Shown here in pieces: positions 35,210 to 44,555 of a stretch of 64,000 bases of DNA (position 1 is the stretch's first letter; every line of letters begins with the position of its first letter). The translations under genes were made by a program, and so were the position numbers. Source of the DNA: Amycolatopsis sp. DSM 110486 (GTDB lineage: Bacteria; Actinomycetota; Actinomycetes; Mycobacteriales; Pseudonocardiaceae); assembly GCF_019468465.1 (NCBI RefSeq), contig NZ_CP080519.1, forward strand, positions 9,975,001-10,039,000, in the 5' to 3' direction. Below the pieces are notes generated by a model. It saw nothing but the letters and a program-made list of their open reading frames with translations, was not told where the DNA came from and ran no database searches.

Positions 35210-36586
35210 ATGAGTTTTACCACGATCAATCCGGCTACCGGAGAATTCGTCAAAGAATTCCCCTTGCAATCAGATGAGCAAGTCTTTTCCGCACTGGAAA
35301 CCGCAGACAAGCGTTACCGCGAAGATTGGAAGTTCCAACCGGTCGCGGAGCGGGCTCGGATCGTCGGTCGCGCAGCCCAGATTCTGCGCGAGAAACGAGA
35401 TGAGTATGCGAAGTATCTTACTCTGGAAATGGGTAAGGTCACCCGATTCGCCTACGTAGAAGTCGACCTCGTCGCGGACATCTTGGATTACTACGCCGAA
35501 AACGGCGAACAGTTCCTCGCGCCGCAATCGTTGCCGGACGAGCCCGGCGCGACAGTGGTCACCGAGCCCATCGGCGTCATCCTGGCGATCGAGCCCTGGA
35601 ATTTTCCCTACTATCAGCTTGCCCGCGTCGTCGCACCCCAGCTTGTCGCGGGCAACGTGGTCATGCTGAAGCACGCCGAGAGTACGCCACAGTGCGCGCT
35701 CGCCTTCGCCCGACTGTTCGAGGAAGCGGGCACCCCTGAAGGCGTCTACACCAATCTCTTTTGCAGCATCGAGCAAATCGCGAGCCTGATCGACGACTTC
35801 CGAGTGCGCGCCGTCACGCTGACCGGAAGTGAACGCGCCGGGACGTCCGTCGGCGCGCGGGCAGGCCACAATCTCAAGAAGGTCGTCCTCGAGTTGGGCG
35901 GCAGCGATCCCGCGCTCATTCTCGAAGGCGCCCCCCTGGAGCACGCCGCCGATCAAATCGTGATGGGTCGCACCTTCAACTCAGGACAGGGTTGCGTCAA
36001 CATCAAGCGCGTTATCGTGGTGGGCCGGGAACGGGGCGAGAGGTTGCTGGCCGCACTGACAGAGCGGTTCGCGGCGATCAACGTGGGCGATCCCACGGAT
36101 GAAACCACCCTACTCGGCCCCCTGGCCAGCGAACGGGGTCTGGACGGCCTGCTCAAGCAGATCGAAGACGCCAAGGCGGCGGGTGCGCGAATCGTCCATG
36201 GCGGCGGACGTGTTGACCGCCCCGGATTCTACCTCGAACCGACGATCATCACAGACATCGCCGAGGACAATCCACTCTACCAGCAAGAGGCATTCGGGCC
36301 CGTGCTGTCCTTCTACGTCGTGGACAACGAAGATGAGGCAATCGATCTGGCGAATGCCACACGGTACGGCCTGGGCGGCTACGTGTTCGACGCAGATATC
36401 GAGCACGCCAAGCAGATCGCAGCCCGAATCGAGTCCGGCATGGTGTACATCAATTCGTGCTTCGCCGACTCACCGCGACTTCCTTTTGGTGGCGTCAAGA
36501 ATTCTGGATTCGGTCGCGAACTGTCGGAGCTGGGAATCGGTGAATTCCTTAACCGCAAGCTGGTGCGGGTCTCCGACCCAGCCTGA
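35210..36586 (+). CDS. NAD(P)-dependent succinate-semialdehyde-type dehydrogenase
   Basis: A 458-residue aldehyde dehydrogenase close to the GabD1/SSADH group. Motifs: IEPWNFPYYQLARVVAPQLVAGN, LTGSERAG, catalytic Glu in VLELGGSDP and catalytic Cys262 in FNSGQGCVN. The substrate name is by family resemblance. ATG 35210 follows AAGGAG with a five-base spacer; upstream frame is not conserved. Codon use is clearly less GC-biased than neighbours (many GAA, AAT, TTT, ATT), hinting at separate acquisition. The GFA gene follows 77 bases later. Confidence 0.9.
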   Translation: MSFTTINPATGEFVKEFPLQSDEQVFSALETADKRYREDWKFQPVAERARIVGRAAQILREKRDEYAKYLTLEMGKVTRFAYVEVDLVADILDYYAENGEQFLAPQSLPDEPGATVVTEPIGVILAIEPWNFPYYQLARVVAPQLVAGNVVMLKHAESTPQCALAFARLFEEAGTPEGVYTNLFCSIEQIASLIDDFRVRAVTLTGSERAGTSVGARAGHNLKKVVLELGGSDPALILEGAPLEHAADQIVMGRTFNSGQGCVNIKRVIVVGRERGERLLAALTERFAAINVGDPTDETTLLGPLASERGLDGLLKQIEDAKAAGARIVHGGGRVDRPGFYLEPTIITDIAEDNPLYQQEAFGPVLSFYVVDNEDEAIDLANATRYGLGGYVFDADIEHAKQIAARIESGMVYINSCFADSPRLPFGGVKNSGFGRELSELGIGEFLNRKLVRVSDPA

Positions 36587-36663
36587 GAAGCTCTTCGTCA
36601 GCTGGGATCGACATGCCGACCGAGGTAAACACGGCCGAACAGGCCAAAGAAGGAGATTCCGAA

Positions 36664-37101
36664 GTGAATAGTACGGACACAGCAGCCGTCCATGGCGCAC
36701 GATCCGGGCACTGCCTGTGCGGCTCGATTAGCTATCGTTTCGAGGCGCAACCCGAGACTGTCGTCCTTTGCCACTGCGATGATTGTCAGCGACACAGCGG
36801 CGCAGCGTTCTCGGTAAACGTTCTTGTAGCGCGAGACGCAGTGAAGATCGAGGGAACGCCCAGGTCACACCAAACCACTGGCTCGGAAAACGGTGAGCTG
36901 AGGGACCGACTGTTCTGCGGCGACTGCGGCACTCCGATCTTCACCATCCTTCACGAGCTTCCCGACATCATGATAGTCAAGGCGGGAACCCTCGATGACC
37001 GGACGGGACTCGAACCATCCGCCGACGTGTGGTGGCGTCGAGCGCAGGACTGGATCGAACCGCACCCCACCCGCCCGCGGTTCGACGGCGACGCGAAATA
37101 G
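36664..37101 (+). CDS. GFA / CENP-V family zinc protein
   Basis: A ~145-residue protein of the glutathione-dependent formaldehyde-activating enzyme (GFA)/CENP-V fold. Zinc ligands are visible as GHCLCGSISY, LCHCDDCQRHSG and LFCGDCGTPIF. GTG 36664 is preferred (AAGGAG eight bases upstream); an in-frame ATG at 36613 would add 17 residues. Members bind small S-adducts or simply detoxify reactive molecules; actinobacteria use mycothiol, so glutathione is not implied. Likely co-transcribed with the dehydrogenase. Confidence 0.85.
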   Translation: MNSTDTAAVHGARSGHCLCGSISYRFEAQPETVVLCHCDDCQRHSGAAFSVNVLVARDAVKIEGTPRSHQTTGSENGELRDRLFCGDCGTPIFTILHELPDIMIVKAGTLDDRTGLEPSADVWWRRAQDWIEPHPTRPRFDGDAK

Positions 37102-37402
37102 CATCCTCGTCGAGGAAATCTCAGCATCGACTCGGCACCAGTGCCAATACCGCGCGAGCCAAACAAGCTCGAACGCGGCCCGCCGCCCTCCGCGGCGACA
37201 TGCCTGGCGCGTTGGACTCAGTGGTCGGCGACTGCGGTGCGGCGCCGCACGTTCCCTCCCCCGTGCGGTGCCGCACCGCCCCGGAGTCCAGTCGGAGTGC
37301 AACATGCAGCTACCGAGGCCAGACCGGTCAAGCCCGCGCGGCTGCTCGTGCTTCCTCACTCGCGCGTACTGGATCTTCGAGTGAATGTCATAGTGCGGTT
37401 TC
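37102..37402. other. Non-coding stretch with paired palindromes
   Basis: No convincing gene. It contains two near-identical 14-base palindromes described separately at 37237-37276, and marks the change from the catabolic region to the sulfur/metal island. Confidence 0.4.
37237..37276. repeat. Two tandem 14-bp palindromes, 26 bp apart
   Basis: GTGCGGCGCCGCAC (37237-37250) is a perfect palindrome and GTGCGGTGCCGCAC (37263-37276) differs from it by one base. Centre-to-centre spacing is 26 bp, about 2.5 helical turns. Could be an operator pair or hairpins; no adjacent intact gene explains them. Confidence 0.6.
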
Positions 37403-37522
37403 GTGCGCTACTACTCAACCATCGCCCCGGCCCTGCTCCCACACCTGCACGGCCGGCGGGTCACGTTCTCTGTTGACCGGACTAAGGCGCAACACGCCGC
37501 ATTGAAGGTCTCCCTCGATTGA
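37403..37522 (+). pseudogene. Fragment of LigD-type polymerase/primase domain
   Basis: A 40-codon piece beginning VRYYSTIAPALLPHLHGRRV and ending in TGA matches the conserved start of the NHEJ DNA ligase D polymerase (PE/primase) domain (x-YY-x-x-(I/V)-AP-x-LLPHL-x-x-R-P-x-T). Nothing upstream or downstream continues the domain, so it is a remnant left at the island edge. Confidence 0.5.
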
Positions 37523-37647
37523 TCTCGGCCGGTAGACCTTCCGCGACGACGTAGTCGGGGGAGGGCGTCAGTGCAGGAGAACCAGGGATGTGACCGCGCT
37601 GCGGAGGTGATCAGCTTGCCGAGGTGGGGGCGGGTGGTGCCGGACGG

Positions 37648-38352
37648 TCATGCGAGGTCCCCGGTGTCGACCGGCATCTCGGCCAGCCGCCACTCCAGCA
37701 TGCCGTCGTCCAGCCGGACCGCGCGGCGCCCGCGGTCGGTCAACAGCCGCACCGCGTCGTAGGCCAGTACGCAGTACTCGCCCCGGCAGTACACGACGAT
37801 GTCCACACCCTCGGGAAGTTCGTTGATCCGGTCCGCCAACTCCTCCACCGGGACGCTCAGCGCGCCCGGGATGTGACCCGCCCGGTACTCGTGCACCGGC
37901 CGGACGTCCAGCAGCACCACTTCCCCCGCTGCCGCGCGCACCTGCAACTGCTCGCGGGTGATCTCCGCTCCGGGCGCGGCTCCGAGGTAGGCCTCACGCG
38001 CCGGTGACACGGCCGGTTGGTGGGCCTGGGCAGCGGTGCGCAGCAACGCGAACAGCTGCGCGACGTCGTCGCCGGCAAGGCGATAGTGCACTCGGACCCC
38101 GTCGCGGCGGGTCGCGACGAAGCCCGCCTGTTTGAGGGTCTGCAGATGCGCGGACGCGGTCGTCAGGTTCAGCCCCGACGCGGTGGCCAGCGCGTCCACG
38201 GTGCGCTCGCCCTGTGCCAGCAGGTCGAGCAGTTCCAGACGCTTGCCGTTGGCGAGCGCCTTCCCGCTGACCGCGAACGCCTCATACAACCGCGCCTTGG
38301 CCGCCGCCTTCACCGAACCGCCGACCGGATCGGCTGTGGTGCCCTCCACCAT
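37648..38352 (-). CDS. ArsR-family regulator fused to rhodanese domain
   Basis: A 234-residue fusion: an N-terminal ArsR winged HTH (about 20-110, LLAQGERTVDALATASGLNLTTASAHLQTLKQAGFV) and a C-terminal rhodanese (about 128-225, LLDVRPVHEYRAGHIPGALSVP) with active-site loop YCRGEYC. The HTH half has no Cys, so signal sensing probably occurs by persulfidation of the rhodanese Cys pair (inference). Start ATG 38352 is preferred to ATG 38367 because GGAGG then sits eight bases upstream. Divergent from the MBL-rhodanese gene; the palindrome at 38363-38378 lies between. Confidence 0.9.
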   Translation of the reverse strand: MVEGTTADPVGGSVKAAAKARLYEAFAVSGKALANGKRLELLDLLAQGERTVDALATASGLNLTTASAHLQTLKQAGFVATRRDGVRVHYRLAGDDVAQLFALLRTAAQAHQPAVSPAREAYLGAAPGAEITREQLQVRAAAGEVVLLDVRPVHEYRAGHIPGALSVPVEELADRINELPEGVDIVVYCRGEYCVLAYDAVRLLTDRGRRAVRLDDGMLEWRLAEMPVDTGDLA

Positions 38353-38362
38353 CTTCCCATCC

Positions 38363-38378
38363 TCCATAAATCTATGGA
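38363..38378. promoter_or_regulatory. Candidate ArsR-type operator TCCATA-N4-TATGGA
   Basis: AT-rich dyad with perfect six-base arms between the ArsR-rhodanese gene and the MBL-rhodanese gene, followed by TAATGTATAT, which could hold a -10 element for the plus-strand operon. The location fits autoregulation and control of both directions. Confidence 0.65.
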
Positions 38379-38460
38379 TTAATGTATATCAGGCGACGGA
38401 CACACCACGCGGCACGCACAGGAACGGCCGAGCGCCGCTCCGGCAAGGTTGGAGAACGTT

Positions 38461-39834
38461 GTGAGCTTCACCGACGATCACCTGCTCCCGCTGGTCGACG
38501 AAGGACTCGGAAACAGCGCCTACCTGGTGGACCTGGGAGACGGCCGCGCGTTGGCCGTCGACGCCTCCCGGGATCTGCGGACCCTGAACACCGCCGCCCG
38601 GCGGCGTGGCCTGCGGGTCGGCTTCGCCGCAGACACCCACCTGCACGCCGATTTCCTCTCCGGTGCCGTGCAGCTCGGTCACGACACCGGAGCCACGGTG
38701 CTCGCCTCCACATCAGGAGGCCGCCTCTTCGACCACACCCCACTGGCTGATGGGGACGAGGTCGATCTCGGCGGCCTGACACTGCGGGCCCTGGCGACCC
38801 CCGGCCACACCGACGAGCACCTGTCGTTCCTGCTGCTCGACGGCAAACGCGAGCTCGGCGTGTTCACGGGCGGCTCTCTCATCGTCAATTCAGCGGCCCG
38901 CACGGACCTCCTCGGCCCGGCGCGGACCGAGGAGCTGGCCAGCGCCCAGTACCGCTCGCTGCAGCGGCTGATCACTCTGCCCGACACCGTTTCTGTGTGG
39001 CCCACCCACGGCGCGGGATCGTTCTGCTCCGCCCCTCCGGGCAGCGAACGCACATCGACCATCGGCGACCAGAAGCGCGCCAATCCGCTGCTGACGGCAC
39101 CGGACGAGGACGCGTTCGTCCACGATCTGCTCGCCGGCCTCGGAACGTACCCGGCGTACTTCACCCGCCTCTCGGAAGTCAACCGTCGCGGCCCGGCGAT
39201 CCTGGCCGGCGCCCCACCGATCCCCGCGCTCAGCCCTGCCACAGTGCGGGCGCTGCTCGCGGACGGGGCCACCCTCGTCGATGTCCGCCCGGCCGCCGAC
39301 TTCGCCGCCGCGCACATCCCCCGCGCGGTGTCGATCCCGTTGCGCGAGCAGTTCGCGACGTGGCTGGGCTGGCTGCTACCCGACACCACCCCGCTGGTGT
39401 TCGTTCTCAACTCCGACCAAGACCCCGCCGACATCGCCTGGCAGTCCGCGAAAATCGGGTACGAACGGCTGGCCGGTCACCTGGCGGGCGGCATCGCCGC
39501 CTGGACCGGGGAGGGCGGCCAGGTACGCAGCACTGCCTTCACCACCGCCACCCGCGCCCCAGCAGGGTCCTATGTGGACGTCCGCCAGGCGCCGGAGTAC
39601 CGCGCCGGCCACGTTCCGGGCGCGATCCACCTCGAACTCGGCGACCTGACCGCACACGCCGCCGACGTCCCCACCGGTGCCATCGTGGCCTGCGGGCACG
39701 GCGAACGCGCCATGACCGCCGCCAGCCTCCTCGAGCGCGCCGGCCGCACCGACCTCACCGTGCTCGACGGCGGACCCGGCGGCTACACCCGCGCCCACGA
39801 CCTGACCCTCACCGGAGGGACCGGGCCGTCATGA
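38461..39834 (+). CDS. MBL-fold hydrolase with two rhodanese domains (persulfide dioxygenase-like)
   Basis: A 457-residue protein. An ETHE1/CstB-like metallo-beta-lactamase domain (about 1-240: THLHADF, TPGHTDEHLSF, WPTHGAGSFC) is followed by two rhodanese domains. The first (VDVRPAADFAAAHIP onward) lacks a catalytic Cys (VFVLNSDQD); the second has ACGHGER with Cys. Expected role: oxidation or transfer of persulfide sulfur. GTG 38461 has GGAG six bases upstream. Overlaps the transporter by ATGA. A paralogue is at 48275-49633. Confidence 0.9.
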   Translation: MSFTDDHLLPLVDEGLGNSAYLVDLGDGRALAVDASRDLRTLNTAARRRGLRVGFAADTHLHADFLSGAVQLGHDTGATVLASTSGGRLFDHTPLADGDEVDLGGLTLRALATPGHTDEHLSFLLLDGKRELGVFTGGSLIVNSAARTDLLGPARTEELASAQYRSLQRLITLPDTVSVWPTHGAGSFCSAPPGSERTSTIGDQKRANPLLTAPDEDAFVHDLLAGLGTYPAYFTRLSEVNRRGPAILAGAPPIPALSPATVRALLADGATLVDVRPAADFAAAHIPRAVSIPLREQFATWLGWLLPDTTPLVFVLNSDQDPADIAWQSAKIGYERLAGHLAGGIAAWTGEGGQVRSTAFTTATRAPAGSYVDVRQAPEYRAGHVPGAIHLELGDLTAHAADVPTGAIVACGHGERAMTAASLLERAGRTDLTVLDGGPGGYTRAHDLTLTGGTGPS

Positions 39835-41147
39835 CCACAGCGGTGCGGCTGGGCCTGCGCGAGAACTGGCTCCAATTCACCCTGCTCGTCATCGTCAACG
39901 TCTGCGTCGGCGGCCTCGTCGGGCTGGAACGCACCACCGTGCCCCTGATCGGCACCGAGACCTTCGGCCTGACCAGCGACCTCGCCGTGTTCTCCTTCAT
40001 CATCGCCTTCGGCATGACCAAGGCATTCACCAACCTCGCCGCCGGGGCCCTGACCGCCCGATTCACCCGCCGGCAGCTCCTGATCGCCGGCTGGCTGATC
40101 GGCATCCCCGTACCGTTCGCCCTCGCCTGGGCGCCATCCTGGGGCTGGATCATCGCGGCCAACGTGCTGCTCGGCCTCAACCAGGGACTGACCTGGTCGA
40201 TGACCGTCAACATGAAGATCGACCTCGTCGGCCCGGCCCGCCGCGGACTGGCCACCGGCCTCAACGAAGCCGCCGGTTACGTCGCGGTCGGCGGCGTTGC
40301 CATGCTGACCGGCTACCTCGCCGCCACCCATGGCCTTCGCCCTGTCCCCGAGCTCATCGGGATCGTCTTCGTCGCCGCAGGACTGGGCCTGTCCCTCGTC
40401 GTGCGCGACACCGCCGCGCACGTCGCCCTGGAACTGGCGCACCACCCCACCCCCTCCGGGGGTGCGCAATCCGCGGGCCTGGCCGCCACCTTCGCCCGAA
40501 CCACGTGGCGGAACCGGTCCCTGCGCGGCGCCAGCCAGGCCGGCCTGGTCAACAACCTCAACGACGGGCTCACCTGGGGCGTGTTCCCGCTGCTGTTCAC
40601 CCAGCACGGACTCGGCCTCGCCGCCGTCGGCCTCATCAAAGGGCTCTATCCGCTGTTGTGGGGGCTTGGCCAGATCCCCAGCGGGCATCTTTCCGACCGC
40701 ATCGGCCGCAAACCCTTCATCGTCACCGGCATGCTCGTGCAGGCCGCCGGGTTCGTGCTCGCGCTCGCCCTGCTCGCCGATCCCCTGCTCGCAGGGATCG
40801 TCTCCGCCATCGCGCTCGGCCTGGGCACCGCGATGGTCTACCCGACACTCATCGCGTCAATCTCGGACCACGCCCATCCCACCTGGCGCGCCAACGCACT
40901 TGGCACCTACCGCTTCTGGCGCGACACCGGCTACGCCGCCGGTGCCCTGCTCGCCGGCATCCTCGCCGACACCCTCGGCCTCAACACTACCGTCATCGCC
41001 GCAGCCATCCTCACCGCCGCATCCGGCCTGCTCGCCGCCCGCTGGATCACCAACCCACGCCCTCCAATCGAGCGGGGCGTCCCGACGACACCAACCGGAA
41101 CCGACCAGCAGCCCAAGACGAACCGCCCGGACAACTCGACGTCCTGA
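39831..41147 (+). CDS. MFS transporter of rhodanese operon
   Basis: A 438-residue 12-TM permease (FTLLVIVNVCVGGLVGLERTTVPLIG opening; GHLSDRIGRKPFIVTGM in the central loop; RFWRDTGYAAGALLAG). The RD-x-GYA motif is typical of a MFS subgroup found beside rhodanese and MBL genes. Substrate is unknown; export of a sulfur anion or import of thiosulfate is inference. Coupled to the MBL-rhodanese gene by ATGA. Confidence 0.88.
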   Translation: MTTAVRLGLRENWLQFTLLVIVNVCVGGLVGLERTTVPLIGTETFGLTSDLAVFSFIIAFGMTKAFTNLAAGALTARFTRRQLLIAGWLIGIPVPFALAWAPSWGWIIAANVLLGLNQGLTWSMTVNMKIDLVGPARRGLATGLNEAAGYVAVGGVAMLTGYLAATHGLRPVPELIGIVFVAAGLGLSLVVRDTAAHVALELAHHPTPSGGAQSAGLAATFARTTWRNRSLRGASQAGLVNNLNDGLTWGVFPLLFTQHGLGLAAVGLIKGLYPLLWGLGQIPSGHLSDRIGRKPFIVTGMLVQAAGFVLALALLADPLLAGIVSAIALGLGTAMVYPTLIASISDHAHPTWRANALGTYRFWRDTGYAAGALLAGILADTLGLNTTVIAAAILTAASGLLAARWITNPRPPIERGVPTTPTGTDQQPKTNRPDNSTS

Positions 41148-41389
41148 CCGTCCCCGCCCGGATCGACATCGGCACGATCGGAAAGATGCCTGCTCTCACG
41201 ACCACTCACGAGCCGTGCATCCGACGTGCGTCGCTTGTTGCCGCCGGCCAGCCGCGAAACAGATCCAGCCCGTCACGAGACGGCGTACACCTTGACGACC
41301 TGCAGCGACACTTTAGTACCGAAACGGGTGGTTCGCGCTCGCCGCTTGATCAAGGACGGGTTCTACGCGGGGGCCGTCGTTGCCGTGCG

Positions 41390-42312
41390 CCGATGGTCGT
41401 GTCCGGTTGGTGTGTTCACCGCGTGGTCGCTGAGCTTCCGGAGCCGGCGGCCCCGTTGCCGTTCGTCGCTGACTTGCCTGGTGACTGGGTCGGGTGGCGC
41501 GACGTGGGATCGAGAGGTGGCGGCGGTCGACCGGTTCTACGGCTGGCAGGTGCGCGCCGGGCATGTTCGCGTCAATCCGGTTCCGCAGCAGCGACGCCGG
41601 GCCCGGCCTGCGCATGCCGGGGGCGGCTGGTCGCCTGCTGCGGAGGTGTCGGAGTCTCCGGCGACCTACATCCACGGCGCCGGCCGGGAGAAGGTCGAGC
41701 AGTTGCCGACGGTGTCCTATCGGCAGTGGTGGGATGTCGGGATGCGCGGCTACACCGCAGGTGGGTTGGCGGACCCGGGGTTTCTCGGCCGGCGATCGGG
41801 GCGCAACGCCACGTTCTGCGATCTAATGGTCCGCACGGGCTGCGGTTGTCCGAGCAGACGGCGCTGACATTGTTCGAGGTGCCGTTGGAACGCGGGTTTC
41901 GCGGCTATCAACGGTTCTGGCTGCCGCCGGCGATCGCGAAGGGTGGTTCGTCCCGGTGGGTTTATGTCCCGGCGTCGATCGTGACCGACTTGGTCGCCTA
42001 CGTCGAGATTGACCGGGCCGAGGTCGTCGCCGACGCCGTTGCGGCGGGTCGCTACCGGCGCATCCGGCGCCCGCTGGTCGTCGAGAACCCGCGCGTTCCG
42101 CTGGCGATCGAGCCTGGTTCCAGCGTCCGCGGGATCAAGCTGGCGCATCTCGGTCCCGCGGAGCGGCAGCGTCTGCTCGTCGACGGCCCGGACGGATTGG
42201 TGCCCGCGCGTTCTGGTTGACCGAAGCGGGGATGGCGGTGACGGCGTCGACCTGGAAGGACCTGTTCCGCCAGGCCAACCTTATGATCGACGGGGAGTCG
42301 GCGAAGTCGTAG
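41390..42312 (+). pseudogene. Decayed tyrosine site-specific integrase
   Basis: Three consecutive pieces in different frames read as an integrase core-binding and partial catalytic region: DREVAAVDRFYGWQVRAGHV with GRNATFCDLMVRTG; then LRLSEQTALTLFEVPLERGFRGYQRFWLPPAIAKGG; then FWLTEAGMAVTASTWKDLFRQAN. Single-base deletions near 41841 and 42210 restore the frames. The C-terminal H-x-x-R...Y catalytic part is absent; the reading ends at TAG 42312. It marks former phage/ICE integration next to the sulfur island. The first ~100 bases are poorly defined. Confidence 0.65.
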
Positions 42313-42554
42313 TTGATGAGCTCGCCGAGCGGGGCTTCGGGCCCCGCGGCGCGGCGCCACCGGTGAGGACCGCACGCACGAGAGAATCCCTCGGCCGCGC
42401 GCAGCAGCCGAGACCGGAAACCTCCGCCCCTGGCCGGCCGCGACCGGCAGCCGATGTCGGCACCGGCGGGGTCAGCAGTCGACGCAGTCCGACACACCGT
42501 GCTGCCGTTCCTCGTAACCCGCAGCGGTTGTCGGGCCCGTCGTGATGGGGGCGG
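42313..42554. other. Intergenic remnant region
   Basis: Between the integrase remnant and the universal stress protein. No gene or repeat recognised. Confidence 0.3.
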
Positions 42555-43439
42555 TCATGATCGCGGTGATGGCACGACCGCCACGGGGCAGGCCGCGTGG
42601 TAGATCAAGGCCTGGCCAGTCGATCCCAGCAGCAGGCCTCGGAACCCACCGCGGCCGCGGGACCCGACCACGACCAACTGCGCGCTCTTGGCGTGATCAA
42701 GCAGGATGTGAGCCGGACGGTCACGCGCCACGACCTGCTCGACCGGCACCTCGGGATACTTCTCCTGGTGCTCGGCCAGCCACTGGCTCAGCAGCCTTGA
42801 GTCGTGGTGCTCAACCGTCTGCCGATCCGACGCCGATTTCCAGACGGCCGCGATGGGCACGTCGTTCACAGCGTGCACGGCCACCAGGGGCGCGTTCCGG
42901 GTAGCCGCGGCCTGGAAGGCAAAGGGAATCGCCGTCTGACTGCTCGGTGCTCCGTCGACGCCCACCACCACCGGAGAGTCCTGGCGTGGTTCGGTTTGAG
43001 CATCAGCTCCTCGTACGACCACAACCGGGCAGTGCCCGTGGGTGGCGACCGCTACGGCGGTCGACCCGACCACCAGACCGGTGAATCCGCCCAGCCCTCG
43101 TGAGCCGAGCACCATCAGCTCTGCCGAGGCCGACAGCCCGATCAACTGATCGGCCGCCGAGCCGCCGGTCAGGTCGGTGTGCACAGCCGCGTCGGATGCT
43201 GACTCCCGGGCTGCTCCAGCGGCTTCCGCAAGCCACTGGTGCCCCTGCTCCACCAGCGCAACCTGGTATCGGCGCAGTGCCACCGCGTGCGGCACGGCGA
43301 CAGGCACCAGTGCGCACACGTGCACGATCACCAGCATCAGACGACGGCACGCGGCCTCACGTGCGGCCCAGCGCACCGCGTGTCGGGCCGAGGGCGATCC
43401 ATCCACACCGACCACAACCGACCGACTGATTTCGTTCAC
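42555..43439 (-). CDS. Universal stress protein, tandem UspA domains
   Basis: A 294-residue protein with two Usp domains. Each has the ATP-binding G-2x-G-9x-G-(S/T) pattern: GSRGLGGFTGLVVGST in the first and GSRGRGGFRGLLLGST in the second, with VVVGVDGSPSA and VVVGVDGAPSS at the beginning of each. GTG 43439 is favoured (AGGAAGG upstream); ATG 43460 is possible. Tandem Usp proteins such as Rv2623 belong to the mycobacterial dormancy regulon, which fits the genes at 57-64 kb. A weak GGGACCGACGCCC sequence occurs about 130 bp upstream. Confidence 0.92.
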   Translation of the reverse strand: MNEISRSVVVGVDGSPSARHAVRWAAREAACRRLMLVIVHVCALVPVAVPHAVALRRYQVALVEQGHQWLAEAAGAARESASDAAVHTDLTGGSAADQLIGLSASAELMVLGSRGLGGFTGLVVGSTAVAVATHGHCPVVVVRGADAQTEPRQDSPVVVGVDGAPSSQTAIPFAFQAAATRNAPLVAVHAVNDVPIAAVWKSASDRQTVEHHDSRLLSQWLAEHQEKYPEVPVEQVVARDRPAHILLDHAKSAQLVVVGSRGRGGFRGLLLGSTGQALIYHAACPVAVVPSPRS

Positions 43440-44555
43440 GACCAGCGCCTTCCTGATCATCCTCCCGGTCGTCAAGAACACCACCACGGGAGACGGACGT
43501 GCCATCGCGGACTTCTGTGCCTGTCACCAGACTTCCCCCGAGCATGTCTGCCTGGCGTCGGCTCCGAGTAGGGACCGACGCCCATACGCGGCGGGTCTTT
43601 CGGCTCCGGGTCCTTGCTGCGCCGATCGGCGTTGGCCGACGTACTCACCAACCCGGCGGTGCTTACACCAGCGGGAGCGGCACGCAGGTCAGCGGGGCGA
43701 TGGCCCTGACGCACGACACGTATCGGCAATCCAGCGCTCTTCGCGGTGGGCAAGGCGTTCGGTTGGTGTGCGGTCAGCAGAGACACCGACGGCGATACGG
43801 CGGCGACTGTCCGGCAAACGCTGCTGCCGCGCCGGCTGCGCCATCCACGCTGACAACGACACGGGGACCGTGCCCGACAACCCTTTCGCTAGGTTCGCTG
43901 GCCTCCCGAGTAAATCGGTCCCGGCAGGCGAGCAGGTTCGTGGCGTCTCCAGCCTCCGTACGCCAGGCTTACGACGCCGAAAGGAGCACCCCTCCGGGGC
44001 AGCCGTTCGACACCAGTCGTCGTGCAACGGCGACCGAACGACGGACCTGCCCGACGTGACATCCCCGCCCTAATCCGGTCCCACAGAAGCCGAGCAACAA
44101 ACGGCCAAGCGGTCCGTGACGGGGAGGGTGGCCAGGCGCACCGAACGCGGCAACATCTGACGATCGAAGTGAAACGAGCACGTCGAAGACCGTCCACACG
44201 GAAGCCGCCGACATCGCTACCGCTGCGAGCACATCGGGTACGCCTGCAGGCCGAGGCCGACGCCATCAGAACACCGTCGTCGGATGTGACCTGCAGCGCA
44301 CGGCCATGTCGAGAACCGAGATAAGTGACCGTCCACTTCGGAAGAGACGCAGAGCGGGTTTGTGTGATCGTCGTAACGAACGTGCGCAGCGAGGAGTGTG
44401 CTGACAACCGACGCCCCACCACACGCACGACGGCCAAGCGTGTTCACGCCGCCCATGCGTCCAGGTAAAGGCGCTTGCCCATGTCCAGCCAGAACCTCCG
44501 CGCGGGTGCGTTGGGCCGGGTCGGGGTAGTCGCGATCACCGGTCACGCCTCGTTG
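43440..44555. other. 1.1-kb stretch without a supported gene
   Basis: Several overlapping open frames exist on both strands but none shows a recognisable domain, good start context or consistent codon bias. It holds the upstream region of the universal stress gene and the 3' flank of the multicopper oxidase; otherwise I see nothing. Confidence 0.4.

Noticed and set aside
43499..44437. Several overlapping open frames on both strands
   Set aside because: No domain, start signal or codon bias favours any of them.
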